A DNA stretch of 64,000 nucleotides, taken from Lytechinus variegatus. Lineage: Eukaryota > Echinodermata > Echinoidea > Temnopleuroida > Toxopneustidae. The stretch covers positions 30,994,733-31,058,732 of the forward strand of contig NC_054747.1 of the NCBI RefSeq assembly GCF_018143015.1, written 5' to 3'. The notes below the pieces were generated by a model, which was not told the DNA's origin, did no database searches, and was given only the letters and a program-made list of their open reading frames with translations. Below, piece by piece: positions 34,401 to 42,400 of this stretch (positions within the stretch are counted from its first letter, which is position 1; each line of letters opens with the position of its first letter). The translations under genes were made by a program, and so were the position numbers.

Positions 34401-34699
34401 ACCAGTACAATACAAACGGCTCTCCGACATGTCACTGTGAGGGCGCCGTCCACCCTGATCATGGCTCAGGACAGACGACATCATACCAGTCCATCCCGGA
34501 GGCACCCGGACAAGGTACCATGTTAGTGTATGCATTCCCGCTCGATCAGTACGGACACCCCATCTGGTCAGAAAGGTCAATCTGGACACAGGACACAAGC
34601 GGTAGAACCGACCCTAGTTCAACGACTCCGACGCATTGGCAACCAGGGGTGAACAGTCCAGGACCAGCCGAACCGGCCACCACCCTACACACCAAGTAA
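21762..34699 (+). CDS. four-TM2-domain membrane protein (two exons)
   Basis: Exons 21762-22479 and 33813-34699 join in phase 1 (GT-AG) to 1605 nt, predicting 534 residues. Residues 1-135 are rich in Gln, Pro and Ser with no signal peptide, so the N-terminus is probably cytosolic. Four TM2 units follow at about 143-200, 223-281, 301-356 and 369-425. Each is a helix with a PLGFLGLHHFYLGR-like turn, a second helix (YFFTFGVFGIGW) and a conserved D-x-(F/C)-R: DWFR, DLFR, DLCR, DICR. The 110-residue tail is rich in Gly, Pro, Ser and Thr. TM2 is a two-helix domain; the TM2D1-3 proteins of animals carry one copy, so this is a different, multi-TM2 type. The biochemical role is unknown to me. Alternating phosphorylation or trafficking roles are not shown by the sequence. 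No stop or frameshift was found. Confidence 0.92.
22640..22890. repeat. GAT/GATGAC microsatellite
   Basis: An imperfect run of GAT-type triplets in the TM2 intron. The His-rich open frame on the - strand is an artefact of it. Confidence 0.9.
23308..23490. repeat. left terminal and subterminal repeats of the CACTG element
   Basis: The terminal inverted repeat is followed by repeated words in both orientations: GGTTGTGTA near 23349 and 23404, CACAACC near 23369, and AGTTGTGTACA near 23480. They match the words clustered at the right end. Confidence 0.7.
23565..23633 (+). pseudogene. element-borne gene, exon 1
   Basis: Begins ATG and reads MESAKELLCDWGFESRQPSK for 23 codons, followed by donor GTAAGT at 23634. 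It sits about 250 bp inside the element's left end, so the element's own subterminal region would be its promoter. Confidence 0.6.
23968..24146. mobile_element. nested MITE with GC-rich inverted repeats
   Basis: ACCATGGTCACATTTG at 23970 pairs with CAAATGTGACCAAGCC near 24129-24144. Pairing continues through CTACGGCGG(CC)CGGCCGTACGGCGAGT on the left and its inverse on the right. It lies in intron 1 of the element-borne gene. The (C)ATGGTCACA end type is shared with 14864-15041. Confidence 0.78.
24219..24342. mobile_element. 124 bp palindromic MITE
   Basis: ATGCTTGAAGTTGAAGCCTT at 24219 pairs with AAGGCTTCAATTTCAAGCAT ending at 24342. The arms meet at TCTAACTTAGA near 24284. Mismatches are few, so a long hairpin is expected. 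Confidence 0.8.
24875..24967 (+). pseudogene. element-borne gene, exon 2
   Basis: Thirty-one codons between TTTCAG and GTAAGT. The exon is acidic (MELSEDEDP), then basic (TTPKPRKRVR), and reads as a charged linker that could act as a nuclear localisation signal (inference). Confidence 0.6.
25121..25505. mobile_element. inverted-repeat element around CCAAGTCTGCGCACC
   Basis: CCCCAAGTCTGCGCACC near 25129 is matched by GGTGCGCAGACTTGGG near 25458-25474, with further partial copies near 25335 and 25480 (GCGCAGATATGGGG). It is probably a decayed MITE in intron 2 of the element-borne gene. Its ends are approximate. Confidence 0.5.
25625..25767 (+). pseudogene. element-borne gene, exon 3, with in-frame TGA
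   Basis: Forty-seven codons plus two bases between ATTCAG and GTAAGT. TGA lies at 25760-25762, three codons before the donor. Without it the frame continues W-N-P-P-S-Q-V into exon 4, so the exon was formerly coding throughout. Confidence 0.6.
26024..26606. mobile_element. MITE family A, full copy (inside the CACTG element)
   Basis: It runs from AAAGGGCTAGTCCATCCC to TGGGTGGACTTGTTT. It has the family's internal TTTCATCAAAATCTG near the left end, CATCTGATTTTGAT near the right end, and the central GAGTGGCCTACATCATCAG segment. It is nested in intron 3 of the element-borne gene. Confidence 0.78.
27007..27094 (+). pseudogene. element-borne gene, exon 4
   Basis: One base plus 29 codons, from acceptor GAAAG to donor GTAAGT. 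It reads PPSQVKESLAHSLVDQFKIL and then KDINGITGY. The acceptor phase fits exon 3. Confidence 0.55.
28483..28784 (+). pseudogene. element-borne gene, exon 5, with frameshift
   Basis: Starts after AATACAG in frame (EGTSIEYYLADLDAKDRPQP). Near 28570-28590 the conserved reading moves to the next frame (FVIVERNTVQCTCTF) and runs to TGA at 28782-28784. A single lost base explains the shift. Confidence 0.6.
28785..30140. other. non-coding interior of the CACTG element
   Basis: AT-rich sequence with a G homopolymer at 29103-29118. A short local repeat of CACAAAATGAGCA occurs near 29003 and again near 29081. I see no exon with splice signals and no open frame with family resemblance. Confidence 0.6.
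30141..31500. repeat. 1.36 kb palindrome (head-to-head inverted repeat)
   Basis: Two arms of about 660-690 bp meet at GGGTTAACCC (30802-30811). Matching landmarks are CCATGGGTAATGCGTGTGCC (30682) against GGCACACGCATTACCCATGG (30914), the flanking GTCGATCGCGACG-type stretches, and CCGCCGCGCG at 30141 against TTTTGCACGGCGG ending 31500. Each arm also carries a hairpin of C and G runs around CTGAATCAG. A diverged single copy of the arm end (GGTCTCAAAAG...GAGACTTGAAAGT, then CAAAAAATTTC) lies at about 27218-27345. Confidence 0.85.
32387..32855. repeat. right subterminal repeat cluster of the CACTG element
   Basis: A dense array of TACACAACC and its inverse, interleaved with GGTTACACAATTCATGTG and TGTGTAGAAAATT. 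A ~55 bp unit is directly repeated near 32610-32665 and 32665-32720. It ends in the terminal inverted repeat. Cys-rich open frames here are artefacts. Confidence 0.8.
33813..34699 (+). CDS. TM2 gene exon 2 (rest of domain 2, domains 3 and 4, tail)
   Basis: Starts after TTTCATGCAG and completes Gly240. It encodes GHHYYLGRFGYG with the second helix of domain 2, domain 3 (PLGFLGLHHFYMRR), domain 4 (PLGILGMHHFYLHR) and a hydrophilic tail ending TLHTK, with TAA at 34697-34699. Confidence 0.93.
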
Positions 34700-34901
34700 T
34701 AGTGCAACAAGCTAGTATTGCATAAAACATGTTTCTTCATACTAGACAGAAACCGACTTGACACTCTTGACAACACTTGATGAAACTTGAGTTAATGTCT
34801 CCTCAGGAACATATAAAGACATTGAAACGAAATAGAGACGAAAGACGGATAACAGAACAAGCCAATGTTTGTGATAGCCAGGTGGTCGTAGGTAAGAACT
34901 A

Positions 34902-35055
34902 GTCTGCAGGCACAGACCCTGATTGAAACTTTGATCAAGTGTGTCTCCACGCAAAGACTAGCGCATACAGAACTTGCTGTGGGTCTTCTGTACACAAGGC
35001 ATGAGTAGGCTACAATTCAGACCCTTTACTCGAGTGAAGGATTTGCATTGCAGAC
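34902..35055 (-). mobile_element. 154 bp short element with 13 bp flanking direct repeats
   Basis: The body is the CTCGAGT-AAAGGGTCTGA family on the reverse strand. It starts GTCTGCAGGC and ends TTGCAGAC, a short terminal inverted repeat. It is flanked on both sides by TAGGTAAGAACTA (34889-34901 and 35056-35068), a clear insertion duplication. Other copies are at 16541-16712 and 44535-44700. Confidence 0.8.
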
Positions 35056-35722
35056 TAGGTAAGAACTACGGTGTGTTGTAGTTTCGACCAGCGAGAAAGA
35101 GAGAGATGGTGAGAGGAAGAGAAGGGGGTAAAATAGTGAAATAAAACACAGGAATGTGAGAGATTGAAAGACAGATGTTGGGAGCAAGAAAAGGGGTAAA
35201 GAGAGGCAAAGAAAGAGATGGGATGAAACTGAAAAGAAAAGGAGTTAGAGGGGTATTGTAGAAATGTCATTAAGGTAATATTACCCGGAATTTGATAATC
35301 ATGTTTTGCAAAACTTCTCTGTTCTATTACTTCTATAACATAACTTTACGCTGTAGATTGTAAATAACATTGTGTACTTTCATAAGATTTGTCAATATTT
35401 ACTTATATATCTTAGTACTTAAAAATGAACTTCAAACGGGTGATATGTCAACATGATTGTGTTGACATAATAGTGGTCTAGATTAGAGTTAGTATACAAT
35501 GCAGACTGCACCACCAACTTGTTTGAGAGGGGGAGGGGTCGCAGAACCAAAAGTATTTTTGTTTTTATGTGCCTCTTGGTTTATTTGCGAGGCATTTTTT
35601 ATTCATTGTAAATAATGATGATAAATTTCTTTTAAAAGGAGAATTACTTGCCTAAATAATGAAGAAATGGTAGCACAGATTTGCCATATTCAACGAGACA
35701 GGTGAAAATGATCAAACACTAT
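35056..35722. other. 3' flank of the TM2 gene
   Basis: Purine-rich simple sequence (35093-35260, GAGA/AAAG type) followed by AT-rich DNA. I see no gene. The TM2 polyadenylation site is probably before or within it, but no single AATAAA stands out. Confidence 0.5.
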
Positions 35723-36152
35723 GGCCCGAATTCACAAAGGTGTTTTTGAAAACCCACGGTTGAGTTCATGGTTTATGCAGATTTCCTGTATAAATTACGC
35801 TTAATTTAGCGCGTATACGGCGCGTGTATGAAAAATGTCTAATGCTGATCCGCGCTTTTGTCACAGTGCGCCAAATTGACGGCTGTTGCCTTGGTTATCT
35901 ACGCAATTTTATTCACGAGTCCAATGTTTTTATTCATGAGTCCTCTCTTCAAACAGTGGACTCATGAATAAAATAGCGTAGAGAACCATGGTATCGGGGT
36001 CAATTTGGCGCACTGTGGCAAAAGCGTGCATCAACATTGGGCATTTTTCATACACGCGCCCGATACACTGTAAAATAAGCGTAATTTATACAGGAAATCT
36101 GCATAAACCATGGACTCGACCGTGGGTTTTCAAAACCACCTTAATTCGGGCC
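35723..36152. mobile_element. 430 bp fold-back MITE, GGCCCGAATT termini
   Basis: Nearly the whole element is an inverted repeat. GGCCCGAATTCACAAAGGTG at 35723 pairs with the right end ACCTTAATTCGGGCC. Pairing continues through the CATGGTTTATGCAGATTTCC region, the TTAATT.GCGC region, CACAGTGCGCCAAATTGAC and TTATTCA-GAGTCC. The arms are about 200 bp around a ~30 bp loop near 35940. Confidence 0.85.
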
Positions 36153-36225
36153 AATAATATTTAAATGATCGTACGTATCTTATCAAAAGGTAGATCGTAA
36201 TACGTCGAAGGATTACCCATTGCAG

Positions 36226-36400
36226 GGGCCGCGAAACGGGGGGGGGGGGGCTGGCTTCATCCTCATTGTTTTCCAAAACTGCACAAAACGTAAAAATGAC
36301 CATCTGATTGTCATTGTGTGTTTTTTTTTGCATGCTCATGTAGCCCCCCCCCAAAAAAAAAATGGCTTAGCCCCCACTTTCAAAACTATGCCGCCGTACC
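36226..36400. repeat. G/C-tract repeat, related to 37665-37770
   Basis: Both copies share a homopolymer, then GTAAAAAT, AATGAC-ATCTGATTGT, TTTTTGCATG and a C run before ACTTT-AAAAC. They look like fragments of one dispersed repeat. No coding content. Confidence 0.55.
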
Positions 36401-37257
36401 TTCAGCATTGCTTGTACTCATTGCAAGTCGAGTAATTTAAAGTGACTTAATCAAGAGGCGAATGTTTTTTTCTAAGTTCTATTCATGATTGTAGATTTTG
36501 ATCCCCCTCCCCAAAGTAAAAAAATCCATCCACATTGTGAACAGAATCCTGTAATGCAAAGCTTAGCGCTTGATCGCATGAGGGTTGATTTCTTTTTGTT
36601 CTTGTTTTACTTTATTGTTGATTCCATTGTTAATTATGTACAAGCAATCGTAAAAATCATCTTTACAATCAATTTCTAACCTCTCTACGATTCCCGGGTT
36701 CCTCGATCGAAAAATGGGAGGAAACAACAAAGAAGGAATGCAATTCTTTATTTTTAATTTTATCATATTATTATATTCCTTTAAATTTTGTTTTCCAAGA
36801 ATGTGAAAATAAGGATTGGCTGTATACTTAATGTGTTAAATAATCGTTTGCGTAAATTAATTTCTTACAAGATTTTTTTTTATATATGTATGATAATTGA
36901 TTGTGATTAAAACAAAATAAGAAAAAGATATTATTTTCAGCCTGGGTCCTGGAGTACTGCGTTCAATTCGTCGTATATCGATAAGTACCGGTACTAGTAC
37001 CGGTACTTGAGGTGAGGTTGATTATAAAGAATGATGGTCGTAATTCGTCACAACTCTTTCAGTTTCGGTCAAATATATGATATCTTAAGTGCATTTCAAA
37101 AGCATCATCATTTTGTTCTACATGAAACAAAGAGAGAGAAAAGTGACGACTGGATATGACAGCGTGTTTTCTTTTCTTTGGGGCTGAGGTTTCGGATACG
37201 GATCATGATCTGATGGGACTGCATGTAGTTATCAGATCGTCAGTATGTCGGTCAAAG

Positions 37258-37899
37258 CCATGGGTGTCGATCAGTGTTCTTGGTTGGGGGATATGACTGA
37301 CAAAAAAAAATGTTCTTCGCAAGGGATTTTTTCTCCAGTTTAGGGAGGGGAGGGTGGGTCATAGGTGTAATGAGTCTAAAATCTTTAGTGTCTGACAGGC
37401 GTGAAGGGCAAAATATTTATTTTAAAACACCTGCGAGCGAGCGAAAATGATCTCTTAAATTCAAAAATCTATTTTTCTGATAGATTTTGACGTGGTATTT
37501 ATAATGATATTTATAAAAATACTAATATTCATTATTTTATACCAAAGGCCCTGGGAAATATTTTTTAAATAAGGGTGCTGGTTTGGGGGGAAAATGACTG
37601 CATAAAGGAATTAAAGTGATTTTGGTCAGACAAAAGGACAAGCCATGGTTTCACCCGGCCTCTTTGGGTGCCCCCCCCACTTAAAACCGTGTAAAAATCT
37701 TCGAAATGACTATCTGATTGTGATTTTTGCATGGTCAGCACCCCCCCACTTTAAAACCATTCCTCGGCCCCTGAAGTATTGTGGGTGACATTGAAGTAAT
37801 GGGAGGGGGTGATAATACAGGCCACCCCACCTGAAATATTTTGGAGATAATTATATCCCCCATCCCCCCCCCCCCCCCTCGGTGATCGACACCCACGGC
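37258..37899. mobile_element. inverted-repeat element, GCC(A/G)TGGGTGTCGATCA ends
   Basis: GCCATGGGTGTCGATCA at 37258-37274 is matched inverted at 37883-37899 with one mismatch. The interior holds the G/C-tract repeat at 37665-37770 and a C run at 37865-37879. There is no open frame of note. Confidence 0.6.
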
Positions 37900-37996
37900 C
37901 AAAGTCATACCAGCAAAACAGACTGTAGGCAATTTTCTTCTCATTTTCTTCCTTCTCCTTTTTCTTCTTCCTCTTTCTCCTCCTCGGGTCAAAGGT

Positions 37997-38142
37997 TAGC
38001 CTATTCGATATGCGTCGGCCCGGGCTGGTGGGCAAACTACTGACGAGCGAGGGCACAGCCCGAGCTTCGCCCTCGCCCGTCAGTCTGTTTCGCGCGACCA
38101 GTAACTTGCCCACTGTAGCCCGGCGCATATCAAATAGGCTAG
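37997..38142. mobile_element. 146 bp GC-rich MITE with 8 bp target duplication (hAT-like)
   Basis: TAGCCTATTCGATATGCG pairs with CGCATATCAAATAGGCTA. Inner arms also pair (GGCCCGGGCT-GTGGGCAA / TTGCCCAC-GTAGCCCGG). TCAAAGGT flanks both sides (37989-37996 and 38143-38150). An 8 bp duplication is the hAT signature. The long open frames through it on both strands are incidental. Confidence 0.8.
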
Positions 38143-38144
38143 TC

Positions 38145-39057
38145 AAAGGTCCTATGAAGACCAGCTCTGCGGAGCATTTCAGAAACATTTTCATCCGACA
38201 AGTAGATCTGACATCTGTCACTGATTCTGATTGGCTGAGATGCAATTTTTTTCTCTTTTTCCCCCTTCCACAGGGTTCTTTATTTGCAAAAAGCATAATA
38301 ATAAACATTCACATGTTTTCAGATAAAATAAACATGGTACATACATTATTCCTAATGCATAATAAATCTTGTTAATGATTACTCAGAATCTAAAATCGCG
38401 AATGAGTGGACACTAGAGCTTTTCAATAACGTGCATGATGGGGGGCCGGGGGTGACTTTTGTTACAAATTGTGTCACAAAATCGAAAATTCGGAACCGGG
38501 GATACGTCCGTCTGAATGTTGTCATTGCTCATTGTGAATTGAAATTTGTGCAAATACGTGTATTTATTAAAAGGTCCGAAACATATCAATGCAACATGAT
38601 TAAAATGAGTTTCTATAAGTTCAATTTCCATTTAAAATGAAATTTGTGTTAATTCAGATTAACGTGTCAAAGTTTTTAGACTATACTAGCTACTACAATC
38701 ACATCTAACAAAGTAGTTAAATGAAATGTATACAGGTATGCGTGCCACAGTTTTTGTCAATATCGTGAGATGCAATGTTACTATGGTAACTGTTGGATAA
38801 AATGATCTGACAATTCCTGTCATGAAACGCCCCTCGGGCTTTGGTGCCCTCTTAAAAAGGTTGGGGAAAAGGCCCAATTTTAAACCATCGCTGGGCAATA
38901 CTGTCTACACAACTATTGGTTAAGATCTGTCCAAATTAGGTAATATAAACTAATAGTCGGGTAATAAATTTGCTCAATTGGATACTAATTGCCAAGAATA
39001 TCTCTTTGTATATACATATATATTACCAACATACATTACCCATTACCCAAATGTCAT
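38145..39057. other. spacer between convergent genes
   Basis: AT-rich. Around 38890-38925 is a half-copy of the CTGTCTACACAACTATTGGTTAA motif seen in the elements at 50000-55730. No gene was seen. Confidence 0.5.
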
Positions 39058-39163
39058 AAATTTCTTATTTTACATCCGATTTTGATGAAATTTTCAGTGT
39101 TATGGTTGTTGGATCTTTCTCTTTTTATTCAAATCAACTGTTTGTTGGGGTGGACTTGTCCTT
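39058..39163. mobile_element. MITE family A, one-ended fragment abutting the LDLR-B stop codon
   Basis: It contains the family right half in compact form: ACATCCGATTTTGATGAAAT, TTTCTCTTTTTATTCAAATC, then TGGGGTGGACTTGTCCTTT at the end. Read on the - strand, its AAAGGACAAGTCCACCCC start directly follows the last codons of the LDLR-B frame, and the TAA overlaps this boundary. Confidence 0.75.
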
Positions 39164-39494
39164 TAAACGCTAGCCCACTGTGATGATGGTTGGGTCACCA
39201 TGGTCATATTATAGATGTGAATGTCCTTGATATCCACGGTGGCGTCAGTCCTATACCCATCGCTTCCTCTGACGCGAAAAGTCTCCACGACCCTCACTGC
39301 TGTCAAGTTCGACAGGGGGACTTCCCCGAGGCCACCTGCACCATTATTGGTCGTGAAATAGATGGTGGAGTCGTAGACGGCGATGTGCTTTACGCGACTT
39401 GCAGGCCATCGGAACAATACCTTTTGGTCACTTCCATCTGGCCTAACAGATTGAACCATGTTATTCTTGTAATCGGTAAACAGGATCACAGAGT
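39163..39494 (-). CDS. LDLR-B gene, last exon
   Basis: Follows the acceptor TTTGTCTCCAG (phase 1) and reads DSVILFTDYKNNMVQSVRPD, then a second blade (STIYFTTNN) and DIKDIHIYNMTMVTQP, ending at TAA 39163-39165. A donor could lie upstream of this stop (for example the GTGACC at about 39203), in which case the stop is not used. Confidence 0.7.
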
Positions 39495-42400
39495 CTGGAG
39501 ACAAAGGATGAAGGAAAGGAATAAGCATTGTTGTTTTTGCTGATGTTATTACCATTATTATCATAATTATTTTAATTATTATTGTTGTTGTTATTATCAT
39601 AGTTTATTACTATCTAATATAGTCAAAATCATTAATATTATTATTACTATTATTATTATTATTATTATCCTTATTACTATTATTTTGTTATCATTATTAT
39701 CATTCATTATTATTATTATTATCATTATTGTTATTATTCACTATTATCGTTATTATCATATAACAATAATAATATTAATAATAAAGTAATTACCTCCGAT
39801 TCCTCTCTGATAGTAGAATATACAACTTGCTGCTGAACCGTTCGATTCCGCTATTATCATCTTATTCTCTCCGTTCAGATCCGATGACTTCACAACAAAC
39901 TGTTCCTTCCAAAACAATTTCCTTTAAAAATGGATAATTCCAATAAACATTGATAATTTAATTATATTGCAGGATAGGTTATCGAAAAGAATAGCTTCTC
40001 AACAAGTGAATGCATTGCTTATAAAATTATATACATGTTGATATTTCGTATCATTGGAAATATATACATCGAAAACACTCACTCCCCATATCATAAAGAA
40101 TAATATTCGAACATTAAATTTTGATCTATTCATGTAAATGAATATGTTAGGCCTTATCTCACCAGAGGATGACTATGAAAATGAAGATCCATATTTCATT
40201 TTTAGAAATAGAAATTAGATGAGGAAATCCTCCGAAAATTCATTTTGCTCAATTGCTTGTGGGCCCGCAACCGCTGTGAAGCGCTAAATTGACGTTTTTC
40301 TATCCATCAAATGGTTGAACATAAAACATTGTAGCAACAACTTCCGTCTTTTAACGTATTTTGGTCTGACGCAGTCAGTAAGCGGTGGGGGGGGGGGTGG
40401 GCACTCAGTATATAATGCATAGTGGGTATGTGCCGCGGAGGGGACCCCCATTTTTGCACTCAAATTTCAGTTCCGAGGCCTAGCATTTTTCTCTTGTTGA
40501 GAAAAAGAACAAAGAAAGCCGCTCCAAGGCATAGCATATTCTTTTTATCGAGAAAATAAGGAGAGAAATCCGCTCCAAAGCTTCGCATTTTTTTCGTTAC
40601 GCCGCTCCGATCGCATCGATCTGCTACAATGAGCTGCAATTTTGGTGAAAAACGGCCGAAGAGATCACCCGACGGAGGCCGCGCTAGCTGCATCATGCAC
40701 GCATGACCGTTTCATAGGGATGCATACGCACTCACACGCTGGCGATCCGTTCCAAGGACCCCCGTTTTCACAAACATTTGTCGTTCCGAAGCCCGTTCCG
40801 AGGACCCTCCTTTTTACAATAAGCCCGCTCCATGCAAGGCCCCCGTTTTTTGTCTCGCCCGCGGCACACCCCCACCACTTTTTTGGTCGAGTGCCCCCCC
40901 CCCCTGGGGTCAGTACTTCCCGGTTGTGACGTGGATACCGTGCCAGCGGACCGTTTCACAAAGCTGTTTGTAAGTTAAGAACAACTTTTTTTAAGAACGA
41001 CTAGTGAACCCATCTTACGCGCTAAACCATCGCCAATTCAATGTACCATTTACCACAAGAAAGGATCACCATTCGTTCTTAAAGTCGTTCTTAACCTACG
41101 AACAGCATTATGAACACCCACCAGCTAAACTAACGCACCGATGGAGACGTCTCTAAGATGTCTTGTATGTACATGGTCACGGACATGGATATTTTCCGGT
41201 CGAACCTATAGGATGCCTCTCCTTTGCTTAAATCTTTCTAGTAACTTAATCATCCAATAGTAACTACCATGGTTAATCGGCCAATCAGAATCGAGGATCT
41301 TGATTGGTCATTTCATTTAGCGATTAATCGCTAACCTTTGCGTTACGGCGCCCAAGGCCAGGTCTCAGTGCCGTCTCCGAGAGGTCTTTGAGACATCGCC
41401 CGGGGACATCGCATGGACATTCAGGAGATTTCCAAGCAGTTTGAAATGTGATTATTTTCCGCGACGTCCCTACAACTAATGTGGATGTGTTGGAGACCGC
41501 GCGGAAATATTGCGAAAACTGGAAAAGGTAAAAATAATAATAATAATACAAACAAAATAAAAACGGAACATGCCATCGGAATGTCTCGGAGACATTGCTG
41601 AGACGTCTCTGCAAGTATCCAAATGAGCCCAGGGGCATGTCAGGCAGAGCCCCATTAGATTTCTTGTCGATGTAACTATAGCATACCTATTCACTCCATC
41701 TACAGCTATCCCAAGGGGGTAATGGGTATCTTCTGTCAAAAGTTCCCGATCGCTCCCATCAAAGTTTGCTCGCTCGATACGGCATTTCATTAAATACGTA
41801 GCCCACACTATGAACACGAGCAGGAATTGCGCTCGTTTTACTCTCAATAAAACGAGAGCCACTTCTCCCGAAAAAGTGTCTCATTTTGAACTATTTTTAA
41901 CGGATTTTCATCTCAAAATTTTCGAGAGAAAAGTTAGTTTTTATGATCCTCTCGAAGGCCACACCTAGACTTTAATGGCCGTTTGGCCCTGAATGGCCCA
42001 AGCAAATCACTTCGCTGATGGGATTTACGATCCTACAGGGAGTATCCGTTCCCTCTCGATCGTGGCCACTAGTGCGCTTAATCTCAGTCCCAGGCTTTCA
42101 TGAAATTAAAAAAAAAGTGCAGGCTTATGCAGTGAACTGTACATAAAAACCGATATAAAAAAATTATTAGAATAAGTTTGAAATTGAAAAGAGCTTTTGA
42201 TAGACAGTGTTCTGCAGCATCCTTTGGCAGTATCACGTTTGTGTTGTTTTATACTTCTACGGATCTGAAAGGCCCAGAATTTTGTGGCACCGTCGAACAT
42301 GAAAGAAAATTGTGCTGTTAGATAGTGGCTGTTCTCATATCTGAAATTTACTAGGAAAACTCTTCATCATAATTGTCTTCGAATAGTATCATATCACAGC

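Noticed and set aside
37751-38375. Long overlapping open frames on both strands
   Set aside because: They cross a C run, a pyrimidine tract and the palindromic MITE at 37997-38142 and show no family resemblance.
39190-39543. + strand open frame opposite the last LDLR-B exon
   Set aside because: The - strand frame has clear class B repeats and matching splice phases; the + strand frame is its complement.
40460-40959. GC-rich open frames that might be a CpG-island exon
   Set aside because: No splice signals or recognisable domain; the region sits next to homopolymer runs and looks like repeat-derived sequence within the LDLR-B intron.
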